This document shows, one piece after another, positions 44,796-52,840 of a stretch of 64,000 nucleotides of DNA. The notes beneath the pieces are model-generated. The model saw only the letters and a program-made list of their open reading frames with translations, was not told the DNA's origin and ran no database searches. The translations under genes and the position numbers were made by a program. This stretch comes from Candidatus Peregrinibacteria bacterium GW2011_GWF2_39_17 (GTDB lineage: Bacteria > Patescibacteriota > Gracilibacteria > UBA1369 > UBA12473). The first letter of the stretch is position 1. Each line of letters begins with the position of its first letter. The stretch spans positions 149,970 to 213,969 of the forward strand of contig LBWM01000001.1 of the NCBI GenBank assembly GCA_000993615.1, in the 5' to 3' direction.

Positions 44796-45083
44796 TTAGC
44801 GACTCAGGCGTTTGAGCATCAGGGCATAGCCTCCCATGCCGTAATGCAGCCAATGAGCCACTCGGGTTACAGTAGCGGTGCTAGCGCCTGTTTTTTCGCT
44901 GATAAGGCGGTATGGAATATTTTTATTGACCTGCTTCGCTACTTCCCAGCGCTCACTCATGGCTTTAAGTTCAGAAAGGGTACATAGATCACGGAAAAAG
45001 CGCTCACATTCTTCTGTGGTTTTAAGCTTGAGGATGGCTTGATAGAGGTTGCGAATTTGAAGAGGCAGGATTTCTTTTTGCAT
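44796..45083 (-). CDS. TrpR/YerC-family regulator, probable histidine repressor
   Basis: A 95-aa all-helical protein with the TrpR-like fold: CERFFRDLCTLSELKAMSERWEVAKQVN then a helix-turn-helix IPYRLISEKTGASTATVTRVAHWL. This is the YerC/YecD branch, some of which were proposed by comparative genomics to regulate histidine genes. It directly precedes the his operon with its own terminator and promoter, and both promoters share the palindromic operator, so autoregulation and control of hisSGDCNBH(AF)IE are likely. The corepressor is not shown by sequence; histidine is inferred. Confidence 0.85.
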   Translation of the reverse strand: MQKEILPLQIRNLYQAILKLKTTEECERFFRDLCTLSELKAMSERWEVAKQVNKNIPYRLISEKTGASTATVTRVAHWLHYGMGGYALMLKRLSR

Positions 45084-45091
45084 GGGGAATA

Positions 45092-45119
45092 TATATAATG
45101 TGATAACACATTAATACAA
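45092..45119 (-). promoter_or_regulatory. promoter and perfect operator of the TrpR-like regulator
   Basis: TTGTAT (45119-45114) and TATATA (45097-45092) are 16 bases apart. Exactly between them is the perfect palindrome AATGTGATAACACATT (45097-45112; arms AATGTG/CACATT). A bound repressor would block polymerase. Transcription would begin near 45085, one or two bases before the ATG at 45083, so a leaderless mRNA is likely. Confidence 0.68.
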
Positions 45120-45172
45120 AAGACTATATTTTGTCAAGAAAAATAATTGCTTTTGCTACTGTCTTAGGAAAA

Positions 45173-45739
45173 TTAGGTGGTGGTTGTGGCCGGTTCTACC
45201 GTTTTTTCTACGTCAAAAGTGGAAACTACGGCTTGAGCTTCTGCGACACATTGATCGGGATCCTTAGTTGGCATGCGTACTTCAAAAATATAGGGAAAAT
45301 CCTCAACCTCATAACCCACCACGTGCAACAACTGGATTCCAATGGGGTTAAAAACATCTAAAGTGCGAGCTGAATAACGAGTTGTGACGAGCGAACCTTC
45401 GATAACCTGGTTTCCCTCACTTCTGCCCAAACCAGTTGTTCCAGGTAAAATTACGCATTGTCCTTCCGGGTAGTTTTTATTAACCAAGGCAAGCCTATTA
45501 GGAGCATCTGTAATATCCCATTCCTGTAAGTCCCATTTACTAAGTTCGTAATTAAAGGTAAAATATTTACTCTTTAAATCAAAAGTTTTCATGGTAATGA
45601 CCTCAAAATTAGGGTCTGTTGGATCCTTAGAGGTTTGATAATTTTTAGTTTTTCCGATACACCCGATACTGGAAATTATTAAAAAAAGCTCTAAAAGTAT
45701 GACCAAAAAGTAATTAACTTTAAACATTTTTTTAAGCAT
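45173..45739 (-). CDS. putative lipoprotein
   Basis: A 188-aa protein with a signal peptide and lipobox ISSIGC, cleaving before Cys27. The mature part, from about residue 50, has KYFTFNYELSKWDLQEW and a Thr-rich end (TVEPATTTT), a layout seen in small PsbP-like or unknown lipoproteins. No family is recognised. No operon partner is obvious; the neighbours are a methyltransferase gene (39 bases downstream) and the regulator upstream. Confidence 0.65.
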   Translation of the reverse strand: MLKKMFKVNYFLVILLELFLIISSIGCIGKTKNYQTSKDPTDPNFEVITMKTFDLKSKYFTFNYELSKWDLQEWDITDAPNRLALVNKNYPEGQCVILPGTTGLGRSEGNQVIEGSLVTTRYSARTLDVFNPIGIQLLHVVGYEVEDFPYIFEVRMPTKDPDQCVAEAQAVVSTFDVEKTVEPATTTT

Positions 45740-45778
45740 GGGAATTGGAATTTTTAAATTATAAAAAATAATAATTAA

Positions 45779-46669
45779 CTAGAGGGAGGCTTTTAAGGTT
45801 TTGGGCTTTTCTAATACAAAATACAAAGTTGATAGAAACATTTCACGCAAAAACGGCAGTTTAGCTAATATTTTAAATATTTTTTTATTAAATGTTGAAT
45901 AATAATTCGCTTCTACTTTTATCAATTTCTGCTTTTCAAGTTTTTTTAGTATTTTTTCAAATTTCCTGACCGAAATTCTGTTTAAATAGGAAATCCGCTC
46001 AAGTCCTTTTTTGTCTTTTGAAATGCGAAAATTAATCCTTTTTTCTCCATTTTGAAATTTCTTCACGGCTTGTTTATAAAGAGCGATTCTGAAATTTTCT
46101 GTTGTGAATAAATGCAGCCAAGGGATAGGCAAGACATCCCATAAATGATGTCCAAAAAAATAGTAGTATCCTTCAAAATTAATATAAATTTTACCGCCTG
46201 GTCTTAACACCCTTAATGCTTCTTGTAATGTCTTTTCGGTATCTGGTATATGCTCAATCGCATCATTGAAGATAACCATATCGAAATAATCATTGGGAAG
46301 GTGGCTTTTCATGGCATCATCCACTAGAAAATGACATTTTTTTTCTATTTTTTTTTCTAAAGCTAGGTTTTTTGCCTGGGCTATAAAGCCTTCACTAATA
46401 TCAATTCCATAAACTTCCCTAGCCCCATTGATGGCCAAAAAAATACTTTTCCCACCACCACCACAAGCAAAGTCAACAATCTTTTTACCTTTTATTTTCC
46501 TTTGAAAATCACCAAAGCGATTATATTTTTCAAAAACATTAGGAGCGTTTAGTAGTTCAAAATTTGCATAACTCAAATCGGAATCAGTATCTTTTTCATT
46601 AAAAGGATGCGGTTTTAGAGGGAAAAAAGAATTAAGCTTAAGGAATAATTTTATAAGGATTTTTTGCAT
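45779..46669 (-). CDS. class I SAM-dependent methyltransferase
   Basis: The 296-aa product has the Rossmann SAM motif KIVDFACGGGGKSIFLA (near 63-79), EVYGIDISEGF, the DMVIFNDAIEHIPD motif and VLRPGGKIYIN. These are motifs I-VI of a Methyltransf_11/25 protein. In a small block with a GT2 and a nucleotidyltransferase, methylation of a glycan or lipid is likely, and its SAH product would be cleared by AhcY. The C-terminal 80 residues include basic helices that could touch membrane. Substrate unknown. Confidence 0.82.
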   Translation of the reverse strand: MQKILIKLFLKLNSFFPLKPHPFNEKDTDSDLSYANFELLNAPNVFEKYNRFGDFQRKIKGKKIVDFACGGGGKSIFLAINGAREVYGIDISEGFIAQAKNLALEKKIEKKCHFLVDDAMKSHLPNDYFDMVIFNDAIEHIPDTEKTLQEALRVLRPGGKIYINFEGYYYFFGHHLWDVLPIPWLHLFTTENFRIALYKQAVKKFQNGEKRINFRISKDKKGLERISYLNRISVRKFEKILKKLEKQKLIKVEANYYSTFNKKIFKILAKLPFLREMFLSTLYFVLEKPKTLKASL

Positions 46670-46683
46670 GTTTTTAAATTTCG

Positions 46684-47550
46684 CTATTTTAAATTTGTGG
46701 ATTTTTTAGGGATTAGAGGTTTACCACGCCATTTCCAGAAATATTTAAGAGCACTAAAAATATGAATCCAAAAAATGCGTCTTAAAAAAAGCAGCAAGAG
46801 ATTACCATCGGAAAGCCTTTTGTGATAGTGCACAGCTTCAACTTTAGGATAATAAATCACCTTATATCCGGCGTAATGTAAAGTGCGACACAAATCATAA
46901 TCTTCCATAAACAGAAAAAACCGCGAATCAAATCCTCCCATCTGAAGATATATTGTTCGCTTCATAATAAAATATGCTCCGGTGATTAGGTCTACTTCTT
47001 GCACCTCGGCATGATTAAAATCTTCCATCAAATAAAGATGGAATTTTTTTTTAAAAGGAGTAATTTTTTTTAAAAATGTCCTTTTGATCACTAAATCCCA
47101 AAAGCTCATATTTCGCCGACAAGAAGGTTGAATAGTTCCATTATAATAGCGCAAGCGAGGAGCCACGATTCCCGCCTTGGGATGCTTTTTTAAATAATCA
47201 ACAAGTTCTTGCATTGTATTATCGTGAACCACAATATCCGTATTGGAAATAATCACGTATTGGCCTTTGGCATGCTTTACTCCCAAATTATTACCTTGTC
47301 CGTATCCTAGGTTTTTTGAGGATTCGATTAATCGAATCCTCTTGTCCTTATGAAGATTACGAAGGTAAGGCAAGCTTTCGTCTGTGGAGTTATTATCCAC
47401 CACAATAATTTCATATTTAAAATTGGTTTTGCTTTTTTCAATGGCCTCCACACACATCTTAGGGAAATATTTGTGATTGTAATTCACTACAATAACGGAG
47501 ACGAGTGGAGTATTTTCCCTTTTTGCAGAAGGATAAATAGCGGTTTTCAT
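46684..47550 (-). CDS. family 2 glycosyltransferase, rhamnosyltransferase-like
   Basis: The 288-aa GT2 has VSVIVVNYNHKYFPKMC, EIIVVDNNSTDES, NLGYGQGNNLGVKHAKG, ISNTDIVVHD and GGFDSRFFLFMEDYDLC with EDYDLC and the following HYHK, which is the WbbL/RfbN rhamnosyltransferase-like pattern. It lies between the methyltransferase and the NTP transferase on the same strand. Sugar donor uncertain (dTDP-rhamnose genes are not seen here). Confidence 0.85.
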   Translation of the reverse strand: MKTAIYPSAKRENTPLVSVIVVNYNHKYFPKMCVEAIEKSKTNFKYEIIVVDNNSTDESLPYLRNLHKDKRIRLIESSKNLGYGQGNNLGVKHAKGQYVIISNTDIVVHDNTMQELVDYLKKHPKAGIVAPRLRYYNGTIQPSCRRNMSFWDLVIKRTFLKKITPFKKKFHLYLMEDFNHAEVQEVDLITGAYFIMKRTIYLQMGGFDSRFFLFMEDYDLCRTLHYAGYKVIYYPKVEAVHYHKRLSDGNLLLLFLRRIFWIHIFSALKYFWKWRGKPLIPKKSTNLK

Positions 47551-47559
47551 TAGTGTAAA

Positions 47560-48906
47560 TTATTTTAATTTAGAATGAAGAACTTGGCGTGAAGCTAGTT
47601 TTTTTTTACGATTTTCTTTAATATCAAGACTTATTTTCCCTGAAACAAAGCTATTTTCAGGAATATTTTGATTAATAGTGAGCCCGGCTCCAATTAATGA
47701 ATTACTGCCGATTTTAATCCCGGGCATAAAAGAAGTATTTACCCCTACCCGAATGTTATTACCGGTAATAATTCCCAGTTTATTTTTTTGAGAATTGATT
47801 TTTTCGCCTTTTATTTCTACCGCGATATTACCTTCATCAAACCTTAAATTTCCGGTTATGGAACCTGCTCCAAAAGAAACATTATTCCCAATGAGGCTAT
47901 CGCCAATATAGTTGGAATGGGTCCAAACTTCATCACCCAAAAAAGACCGCGCTACTTCGGTATTATAGCCGATTACGCAATTTTTCCCGAGATAGGATTC
48001 GCGAACCAAAGCATTAGTCGCGACCACTGAATCCTTGCCAAGATAAGCAGGGCCTACAATGGTGGCATTTTCGAAAATCCTAACTCCGTCCTCAATAATT
48101 ACTTCTCCTTTTATGGTAACGCTTTTTGCTATTTTGGTGTTGGATGAAAGACGTTTTTTGGGCGAAAGCTGATCCAAAGTTTTTTGAAAAAAGTAAGCCG
48201 CAACTTCAAAAATATGCCACGGATATTTGATGGCTTGCCAATATCCATCGTAAGGAATCGCTTTTATTTTTATTCCGTCCTTAATCATTTGATCCAGGGC
48301 AACTTCGTAGTGATCGTCACGACTGCTTTTGGTATTTTTAAGATAAGAATAAAGTGCTTTGGTGTTTTTATGAAGATGCACTACGAGATTTATCAAGTTG
48401 CTTGGCTCTTTGCCTGCCCCTGGTTTTTCGATAATTTGGGTAATTTCCCCTTTGGAATTGGTTTTTAGGTAGCCTCCTGGAAAATAAGATGAGACTTTTT
48501 TCCCAAGTAGATAACTGTCGAAATTATTATTTCGAGAAGCCTCAAGGATAATTTGGTAAGCTTTACTATCTACCACGTCATTAGTGCTAATGATCATAAT
48601 TGATTCATTGGCCTTGAGTTTTGATTTAGCTGCTAGAACAGCTCCAGTCATACCCTGATCCAAATTTTTCTGCAAAGCTACCGCAAAGGCAGAATTTTTA
48701 TGCTGCTTTTTAAGAATGGAAAGGAGATTTTTAATGGCTAATAAATTATGTTTTCCGGCCACCACTATAAATTCTTTAAAACCAGCTTTTAAAATAGCCT
48801 CAATTTGATGTTCGATTAGATATTTTCCGCAAAAACGGAGAAAATTTTTGTCTTCAATGGGTTTAACGCGTTGACTGCGGCCTGCGGCCAGCAAAATAAC
48901 TTTCAT
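47560..48906 (-). CDS. GlmU-like nucleotidyltransferase with left-handed beta-helix domain
   Basis: The start at 48906 (MKVILLAAGRSQR) is preferred to an ATG eight codons upstream; it gives 448 aa. Residues 1-215 are a sugar-1-phosphate nucleotidyltransferase, opening with VILLAAGRSQRVKPIEDK; the usual L/VxxGxGTR(M/L)xP is altered (GRSQRVKP). Residues 230-430 form hexapeptide repeats such as VIIEDGVRIFENATIVGPAYLGK and GIKIGSNSLIGAGLTI. It resembles GlmU-type or related glucose/GlcNAc-1-phosphate uridylyltransferases with an acyltransferase-like helix. Specific sugar not decided. Confidence 0.78.
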   Translation of the reverse strand: MKVILLAAGRSQRVKPIEDKNFLRFCGKYLIEHQIEAILKAGFKEFIVVAGKHNLLAIKNLLSILKKQHKNSAFAVALQKNLDQGMTGAVLAAKSKLKANESIMIISTNDVVDSKAYQIILEASRNNNFDSYLLGKKVSSYFPGGYLKTNSKGEITQIIEKPGAGKEPSNLINLVVHLHKNTKALYSYLKNTKSSRDDHYEVALDQMIKDGIKIKAIPYDGYWQAIKYPWHIFEVAAYFFQKTLDQLSPKKRLSSNTKIAKSVTIKGEVIIEDGVRIFENATIVGPAYLGKDSVVATNALVRESYLGKNCVIGYNTEVARSFLGDEVWTHSNYIGDSLIGNNVSFGAGSITGNLRFDEGNIAVEIKGEKINSQKNKLGIITGNNIRVGVNTSFMPGIKIGSNSLIGAGLTINQNIPENSFVSGKISLDIKENRKKKLASRQVLHSKLK

Positions 48907-48976
48907 GAATTGAGGATAATTTGTAGCCATTTTAAAGGAAAAATCGTTTTTAGGCCATAGTTCAGGATTTCGACAT

Positions 48977-49006
48977 TTGCTAAAGCTTTTCTTTTTGCTC
49001 TATAAT
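48977..49006 (+). promoter_or_regulatory. promoter of bcp
   Basis: TTGCTA (48977-48982) and a perfect TATAAT (49001-49006) are spaced by 18 bases, on the plus strand ahead of bcp, in the divergent gap. The leader would be about 20 bases and has no Shine-Dalgarno. Confidence 0.6.
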
Positions 49007-49032
49007 TAAAAATTACTACTAAAACTATTTTT

Positions 49033-49512
49033 ATGAATACTAAGTTAAAAGAAGGGCAAAAAGCCCCTCATTTTTCACTTCTCGACGCTTCTTTGCAGCT
49101 TTTTTCATTGGCTGATTTTCAAGGCAAGTGGGTGGTTCTCTATTTTTACCCGAAAGACAATACACCGGGCTGCACAACGGAAGCTTTGGCTTTTACACGT
49201 CTTGAATCCGAATTTCAGAAGGCGAATGCCGTTGTTTTAGGAGTGAGTAAGGATTCGTGTGCCTCCCATCAAAAATTCATTGATCAACAAAAATTGACGG
49301 TGGCGCTTCTTTCTGATTCTGAAAGTGTGGTCCAAAAACAATACGGAGTGTGGTGCCCGAAAAAATTTATGGGACGAGAGTTTTTAGGAACCGTACGTTC
49401 GACGTTTTTAATTGATCCAAACGGGGTTATTCGCAAAATTTGGGATGAAGTGAATGCCAAAGGACATGCCGAAGAGGTGCTATCCACCTTAAAATTATTG
49501 ACTACCGAATAA
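49033..49512 (+). CDS. bcp: thioredoxin-dependent peroxiredoxin, Bcp/PrxQ
   Basis: The 159-aa product has the peroxidatic Cys47 in YPKDNTPGCTTEALAF, GVSKDSCASHQKF and the FLIDPNGVIRKIW strand. It reduces hydroperoxides with thioredoxin-like electron donors. In alpha-type Bcp a resolving Cys lies five residues after the first (TPGCT..AC); here that residue is not Cys (TTEALA), so it is of the type without it, or uses Cys76 or the later Cys in GVWCPKK. It stands alone between divergent and convergent neighbours. Confidence 0.92.
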   Translation: MNTKLKEGQKAPHFSLLDASLQLFSLADFQGKWVVLYFYPKDNTPGCTTEALAFTRLESEFQKANAVVLGVSKDSCASHQKFIDQQKLTVALLSDSESVVQKQYGVWCPKKFMGREFLGTVRSTFLIDPNGVIRKIWDEVNAKGHAEEVLSTLKLLTTE

Positions 49513-49552
49513 AAAAGCCCTTATGAGTCTTCCTGAGCCCCTCTGCCTATGC

Positions 49553-50677
49553 CTAGGTTATCAACTCTACTATTTTCCCCGTTTCCACCGCCTGCCTAAG
49601 TTCCAGCGCGATTCTTTCTCCGTAACTCAGGCTTTCGCCATGCAGATAGCCGGAATAAGGAGTAAATCTGGTACCTGGTGAACCTGGGATACGCATGGAG
49701 ACATCAAAAATCACGAATTCTTCCTTGCCTTCGTCAGCGGCCACGGCACCTTGTAAGGCAAACGGGCCAATGATGCCCGGAGCGACCTCCTGCTTCATGG
49801 TTTTTACGAATTTTTCACCGATTTCATAGGCCTTTTCCAATAAAGATTCCTTCATGGTCACGGCATAATGCCCGGTTTCGATCATCTTGGGCTTAAAACC
49901 CATTCTATGTAATGCCCTCTGTTCATTAAAAGGAAGCCGCAAAAATCCATCAAGATCGGTTTGTCGACGAGTGTCCGTGCCCATGAGTTCAAGCTCATTA
50001 TTCAAAACAGAATAGAAAAAATTTAAATTGAGGTGCGCGCCGATGATGTATTCCTCGATCGTGGCCTTATCCAAATCTTCTTTTCTAATTTGCCCTGATG
50101 AGATCTTTTTGGCTGATTCGCTTTCAAAAGACTCTTTATTGTGGGCAAAAAAGAAAGCTCGTTCATAGCTGCGCTCAGCTTCATTAACCTTCACAAGCAC
50201 CAAGCGATCGATTTGATCCTGTGAAGCAAATAATTTCGGCATTCTAATCCCGGCTTTTTGGAGAAGATGATACTGATTAAGCGGTTGATCTCTTTCTTCC
50301 AACTTTACACCTTGTCTAAGCCCGAAAATAGGTACTTTAAATTCATTTTCAACCCTGGAAAAATCCTTAAAATAGACCCAAAAATAGCGATTTTGAATAA
50401 AAATAGCATTGCGTTTGCGAAGTTCCTCCTGAATTTCAGGCTTCAGAACATCATCAAATTGATCCATCAAAATTACTTCATCGATGCAACCACGCCCATC
50501 TTCACGGGTCTTATAATAATCCGTATATGTTTTTTCGCGGCCTTTTTTAGCCACCACCAGAGTTTGAAATCCGTATTTTTTCGCTCCATGACAAACATCC
50601 AGCGCGCTATGCCCGCCGAGCGAGGCGATGGTGAGATTTTTTAGGTTATAGGTAGTTAGGATTGAGGTAATGTCCAT
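49553..50677 (-). CDS. PurP-family protein, divergent paralogue
   Basis: A 374-aa ATP-grasp protein of the PurP (FAICAR synthetase, formate-dependent) family: IASLGGHSALDVCHGAKKYGF, IFGLRQ, the KAGIRMP segment, EEYIIGAHLNLNFFYS and ELELMGTDTRRQTD, and FDVSMRIPGSPG at the end. Against the second copy it lacks the VPHGSF loop (FIQNRYFWVYF) and the Gly-rich GAGGGFGYF loop (replaced by an EAERSYERAFF stretch). It may have a different substrate or regulatory role. It is convergent with bcp and has an extended -10 promoter just upstream. Confidence 0.8.
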   Translation of the reverse strand: MDITSILTTYNLKNLTIASLGGHSALDVCHGAKKYGFQTLVVAKKGREKTYTDYYKTREDGRGCIDEVILMDQFDDVLKPEIQEELRKRNAIFIQNRYFWVYFKDFSRVENEFKVPIFGLRQGVKLEERDQPLNQYHLLQKAGIRMPKLFASQDQIDRLVLVKVNEAERSYERAFFFAHNKESFESESAKKISSGQIRKEDLDKATIEEYIIGAHLNLNFFYSVLNNELELMGTDTRRQTDLDGFLRLPFNEQRALHRMGFKPKMIETGHYAVTMKESLLEKAYEIGEKFVKTMKQEVAPGIIGPFALQGAVAADEGKEEFVIFDVSMRIPGSPGTRFTPYSGYLHGESLSYGERIALELRQAVETGKIVELIT

Positions 50678-50683
50678 AGGGAT

Positions 50684-50708
50684 TTGCTATTTTATTTAAG
50701 TATAGCAA
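50684..50708 (-). promoter_or_regulatory. inverted repeat with extended -10 ahead of purP paralogue
   Basis: TTGCTAT (50684-50690) and ATAGCAA (50702-50708) are perfect 7-base arms around 11 bases. The minus strand also carries TGCTATACT (50707-50699), an extended -10, giving a leader of about 15 bases before the ATG at 50677. Promoter and possible operator coincide. Confidence 0.45.
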
Positions 50709-50746
50709 AAAGAAATCAGGACTAAAACAGGGATTATGGAAAAATT

Positions 50747-51994
50747 TTAGTCTTGTTTATTATTTACCCCCTTATCAGGATTCAGCCTTATTGGTATTGG
50801 TGGTCGTTGCTCCATTTCACTTAACTTATCCTGAATATCTTCCCCATCCCTTAGAGCTTCAAGGAGTAAAGTAGCTCCCTCCCAATCAGGGGTGATTGTT
50901 ATCATATTTAGATCAAGGTCAGGATGATCTGGTTGGTCAATTTTCGATTCATCACTAGCAATTACCGCAGGCTGGGAAGCATCAGGTAATTTTTTACTTT
51001 TACGTTTTTTTAGTTGCGCTTTTAGATGAGCGATAGTTTCTTCAGCCTCTTCAATTTGCTGAGTTAACTGCACAACTTCAGAAGCAGTAAATTTTTCTCG
51101 ATTTTCTAGTTCCCTTCTAAGTCTGTCTAGGGCAACATTTCGTTCATCTGTTAGGGTGAAAACCTCCGCTTCTAATAAGGCAATTTTTTTTTGGTCTCTC
51201 TCTCGGGTTCCGTCTATGTGTGTTTGCATTGCTGCTTTTTCGTCTTCTATTCGGGAAGAATAAAGAGCGCCGGATGAGGATTCGGTCATTAATTGAGATT
51301 TCATTTCGCTTAGTTCCAATCTGGCCACTCCTAATAATTTCCTAAGTCCGTTAATTTCTTTTTGCGAAGCTCCTAATTCCGCCCTTGTTTTAAAAAGAGC
51401 TTTTAGCGTTTCCTCATAATTTCTTCCTGCTCTTATTCGTTCGGTTCTTGCTTCTCCAAGTTCTCTTTGGGTTACCTCTTTACTTCTTTTTAAAGATGTA
51501 ATTTCTTCCTTGGCTTGAATAGCATGCTTTCTCCATTTTCTAAATTTTTGAGCTAAAAGAGCTAAAATGGCAACGAAAGAAAGTCCGCTTATTCCTTCCG
51601 CAGCAGTACGTCCTGAAATAGGCAAAGAGTCTTGTTCATCCAAGCCCTGTTGTCCTTCGTAGGTTTTGCTCGCCACCTTTTTATCCCCAATTTTCGGCCC
51701 AATTTCTGCTGATAAAGTTAATTGTTCGCAAGTGTTTGGCATTCTGGCTGCTTTGATAGCTCTTTTTAAGCCATCTTGAGTTAAAGGCCTACCATTTAAA
51801 ATTAATTCATGTCTTGTTGCCCCCTCTCCATCTGGATCTGGATTTTCAACAACAATCACACCGTCAACATTTTTTAATTCAGCACCAAGCCCCATTCCAA
51901 GAATTCCTAAAGATAAATCATTGAGGGTATGGCCATTAATCCCAACAACAATATCAATTGAATTGGGTTGATCCGAATGTAAAGGACTTTCCAT
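50747..51994 (-). CDS. hypothetical membrane-anchored coiled-coil protein
   Basis: A 415-aa protein of unknown family. Residues 1-120 form a compact domain with a NGHTLNDLSLGILG segment and NGRPLTQDGLKRA, and no export signal. A single hydrophobic helix (GISGLSFVAILALLAQKF, about 134-151) precedes a long charged coiled coil (about 155-330) with heptad Leu/Glu/Lys/Arg, then an acidic, Pro-rich tail. This plan suggests a membrane-tethered structural or cell-shape protein. It lies 28 bases after the next hypothetical gene on the same strand. Confidence 0.55.
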   Translation of the reverse strand: MESPLHSDQPNSIDIVVGINGHTLNDLSLGILGMGLGAELKNVDGVIVVENPDPDGEGATRHELILNGRPLTQDGLKRAIKAARMPNTCEQLTLSAEIGPKIGDKKVASKTYEGQQGLDEQDSLPISGRTAAEGISGLSFVAILALLAQKFRKWRKHAIQAKEEITSLKRSKEVTQRELGEARTERIRAGRNYEETLKALFKTRAELGASQKEINGLRKLLGVARLELSEMKSQLMTESSSGALYSSRIEDEKAAMQTHIDGTRERDQKKIALLEAEVFTLTDERNVALDRLRRELENREKFTASEVVQLTQQIEEAEETIAHLKAQLKKRKSKKLPDASQPAVIASDESKIDQPDHPDLDLNMITITPDWEGATLLLEALRDGEDIQDKLSEMEQRPPIPIRLNPDKGVNNKQD

Positions 51995-52022
51995 TTTTTA
52001 AAATTAGTAAATTAAATTATTT

Positions 52023-52751
52023 TTATTCGTCAAAATCTTCGATTTCATTTCCTGGCGTAAATTCAAATAATTCACTGGCCGGAGTCATTATTGCTGGCGT
52101 TGGGGTTGTTGGCTGCTCTATCTTAATATTTTTTCGTTCTGCCAGGGCATCAGTTTCGATTTTTGTTCTTTTCCCCTCAATTTGATTCAATCCGCTTTCA
52201 TAATCAACAGTATCATTCGTATTGAAGGTAAAAAGAACTTTTTCTTGTCCGTTATCTTTGCGGATGAATTTAATTGTTTGTGAGTTTTCTGTCCCTGAAA
52301 AATCAACCTCCAAACGATCCGCTTTGGCTAAAACGTCATTAACATCAACTGTTTTATTTTTTTCTAAAATAGCGCAAATTGTTCTAGTGACGTGGTAATC
52401 TAAAAGCGCTTCGTCTCCGGGTTGATCATAAGCTCCAGATTCTTTGTATAAGCTTCTAATAGCCTTATAAAGGGTATCAATGTATTCTATTTGGTCAATT
52501 TTATCAGGAAGCCATTCCTTAAATTCTTGCGTGGTTTTCTTTGTGCCTCCTTTTTTAAAGGTTACATCGTGAACTTCTGGAGTTTTCGACTGTTTATTTA
52601 ATTTTCGCTCTATGCGCTTTGCTTTGGAAAAATAAGCTAGCATCTGGTTTTTATGTGTGGCTTTTAGGTAATAACCTTCATTCATTTTTTCCCCCTTAAT
52701 TTTAAAGGGATTTTCTTTTGGACTAAATTTTTCTTTAGGAGCTTCGGCCAT
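52023..52751 (-). CDS. hypothetical soluble protein, unknown
   Basis: A 242-aa, charged protein without signal or transmembrane segment. The N-terminal 60 residues are Lys-rich (KEKFSPKENPFKIKGEKM), followed by a helical centre with YIDTLYKAIRSLYKES and a beta-like stretch (FIRKDNGQEKVLFTFN). The tail is Pro/Thr-rich and acidic. It is probably transcribed together with the coiled-coil gene downstream. No function is suggested. Confidence 0.5.
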   Translation of the reverse strand: MAEAPKEKFSPKENPFKIKGEKMNEGYYLKATHKNQMLAYFSKAKRIERKLNKQSKTPEVHDVTFKKGGTKKTTQEFKEWLPDKIDQIEYIDTLYKAIRSLYKESGAYDQPGDEALLDYHVTRTICAILEKNKTVDVNDVLAKADRLEVDFSGTENSQTIKFIRKDNGQEKVLFTFNTNDTVDYESGLNQIEGKRTKIETDALAERKNIKIEQPTTPTPAIMTPASELFEFTPGNEIEDFDE

Positions 52752-52771
52752 AGATTTATATTTAAAAAAAA

Positions 52772-52790
52772 CTATTATTAAATAATAGCA
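52772..52790 (-). promoter_or_regulatory. palindrome with extended -10 upstream of the hypothetical gene
   Basis: CTATTATT-A-AATAATAG (52772-52788) is a perfect palindrome; on the minus strand it overlaps TGCTATTAT (52790-52782), an extended -10. Same TGCTAT element as in the promoters at 35073 and 50699. Confidence 0.45.
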
Positions 52791-52840
52791 TATTTAAAGG
52801 AATTAATCAATTTAATTCCCTGTAAAATAATATTTATCTT

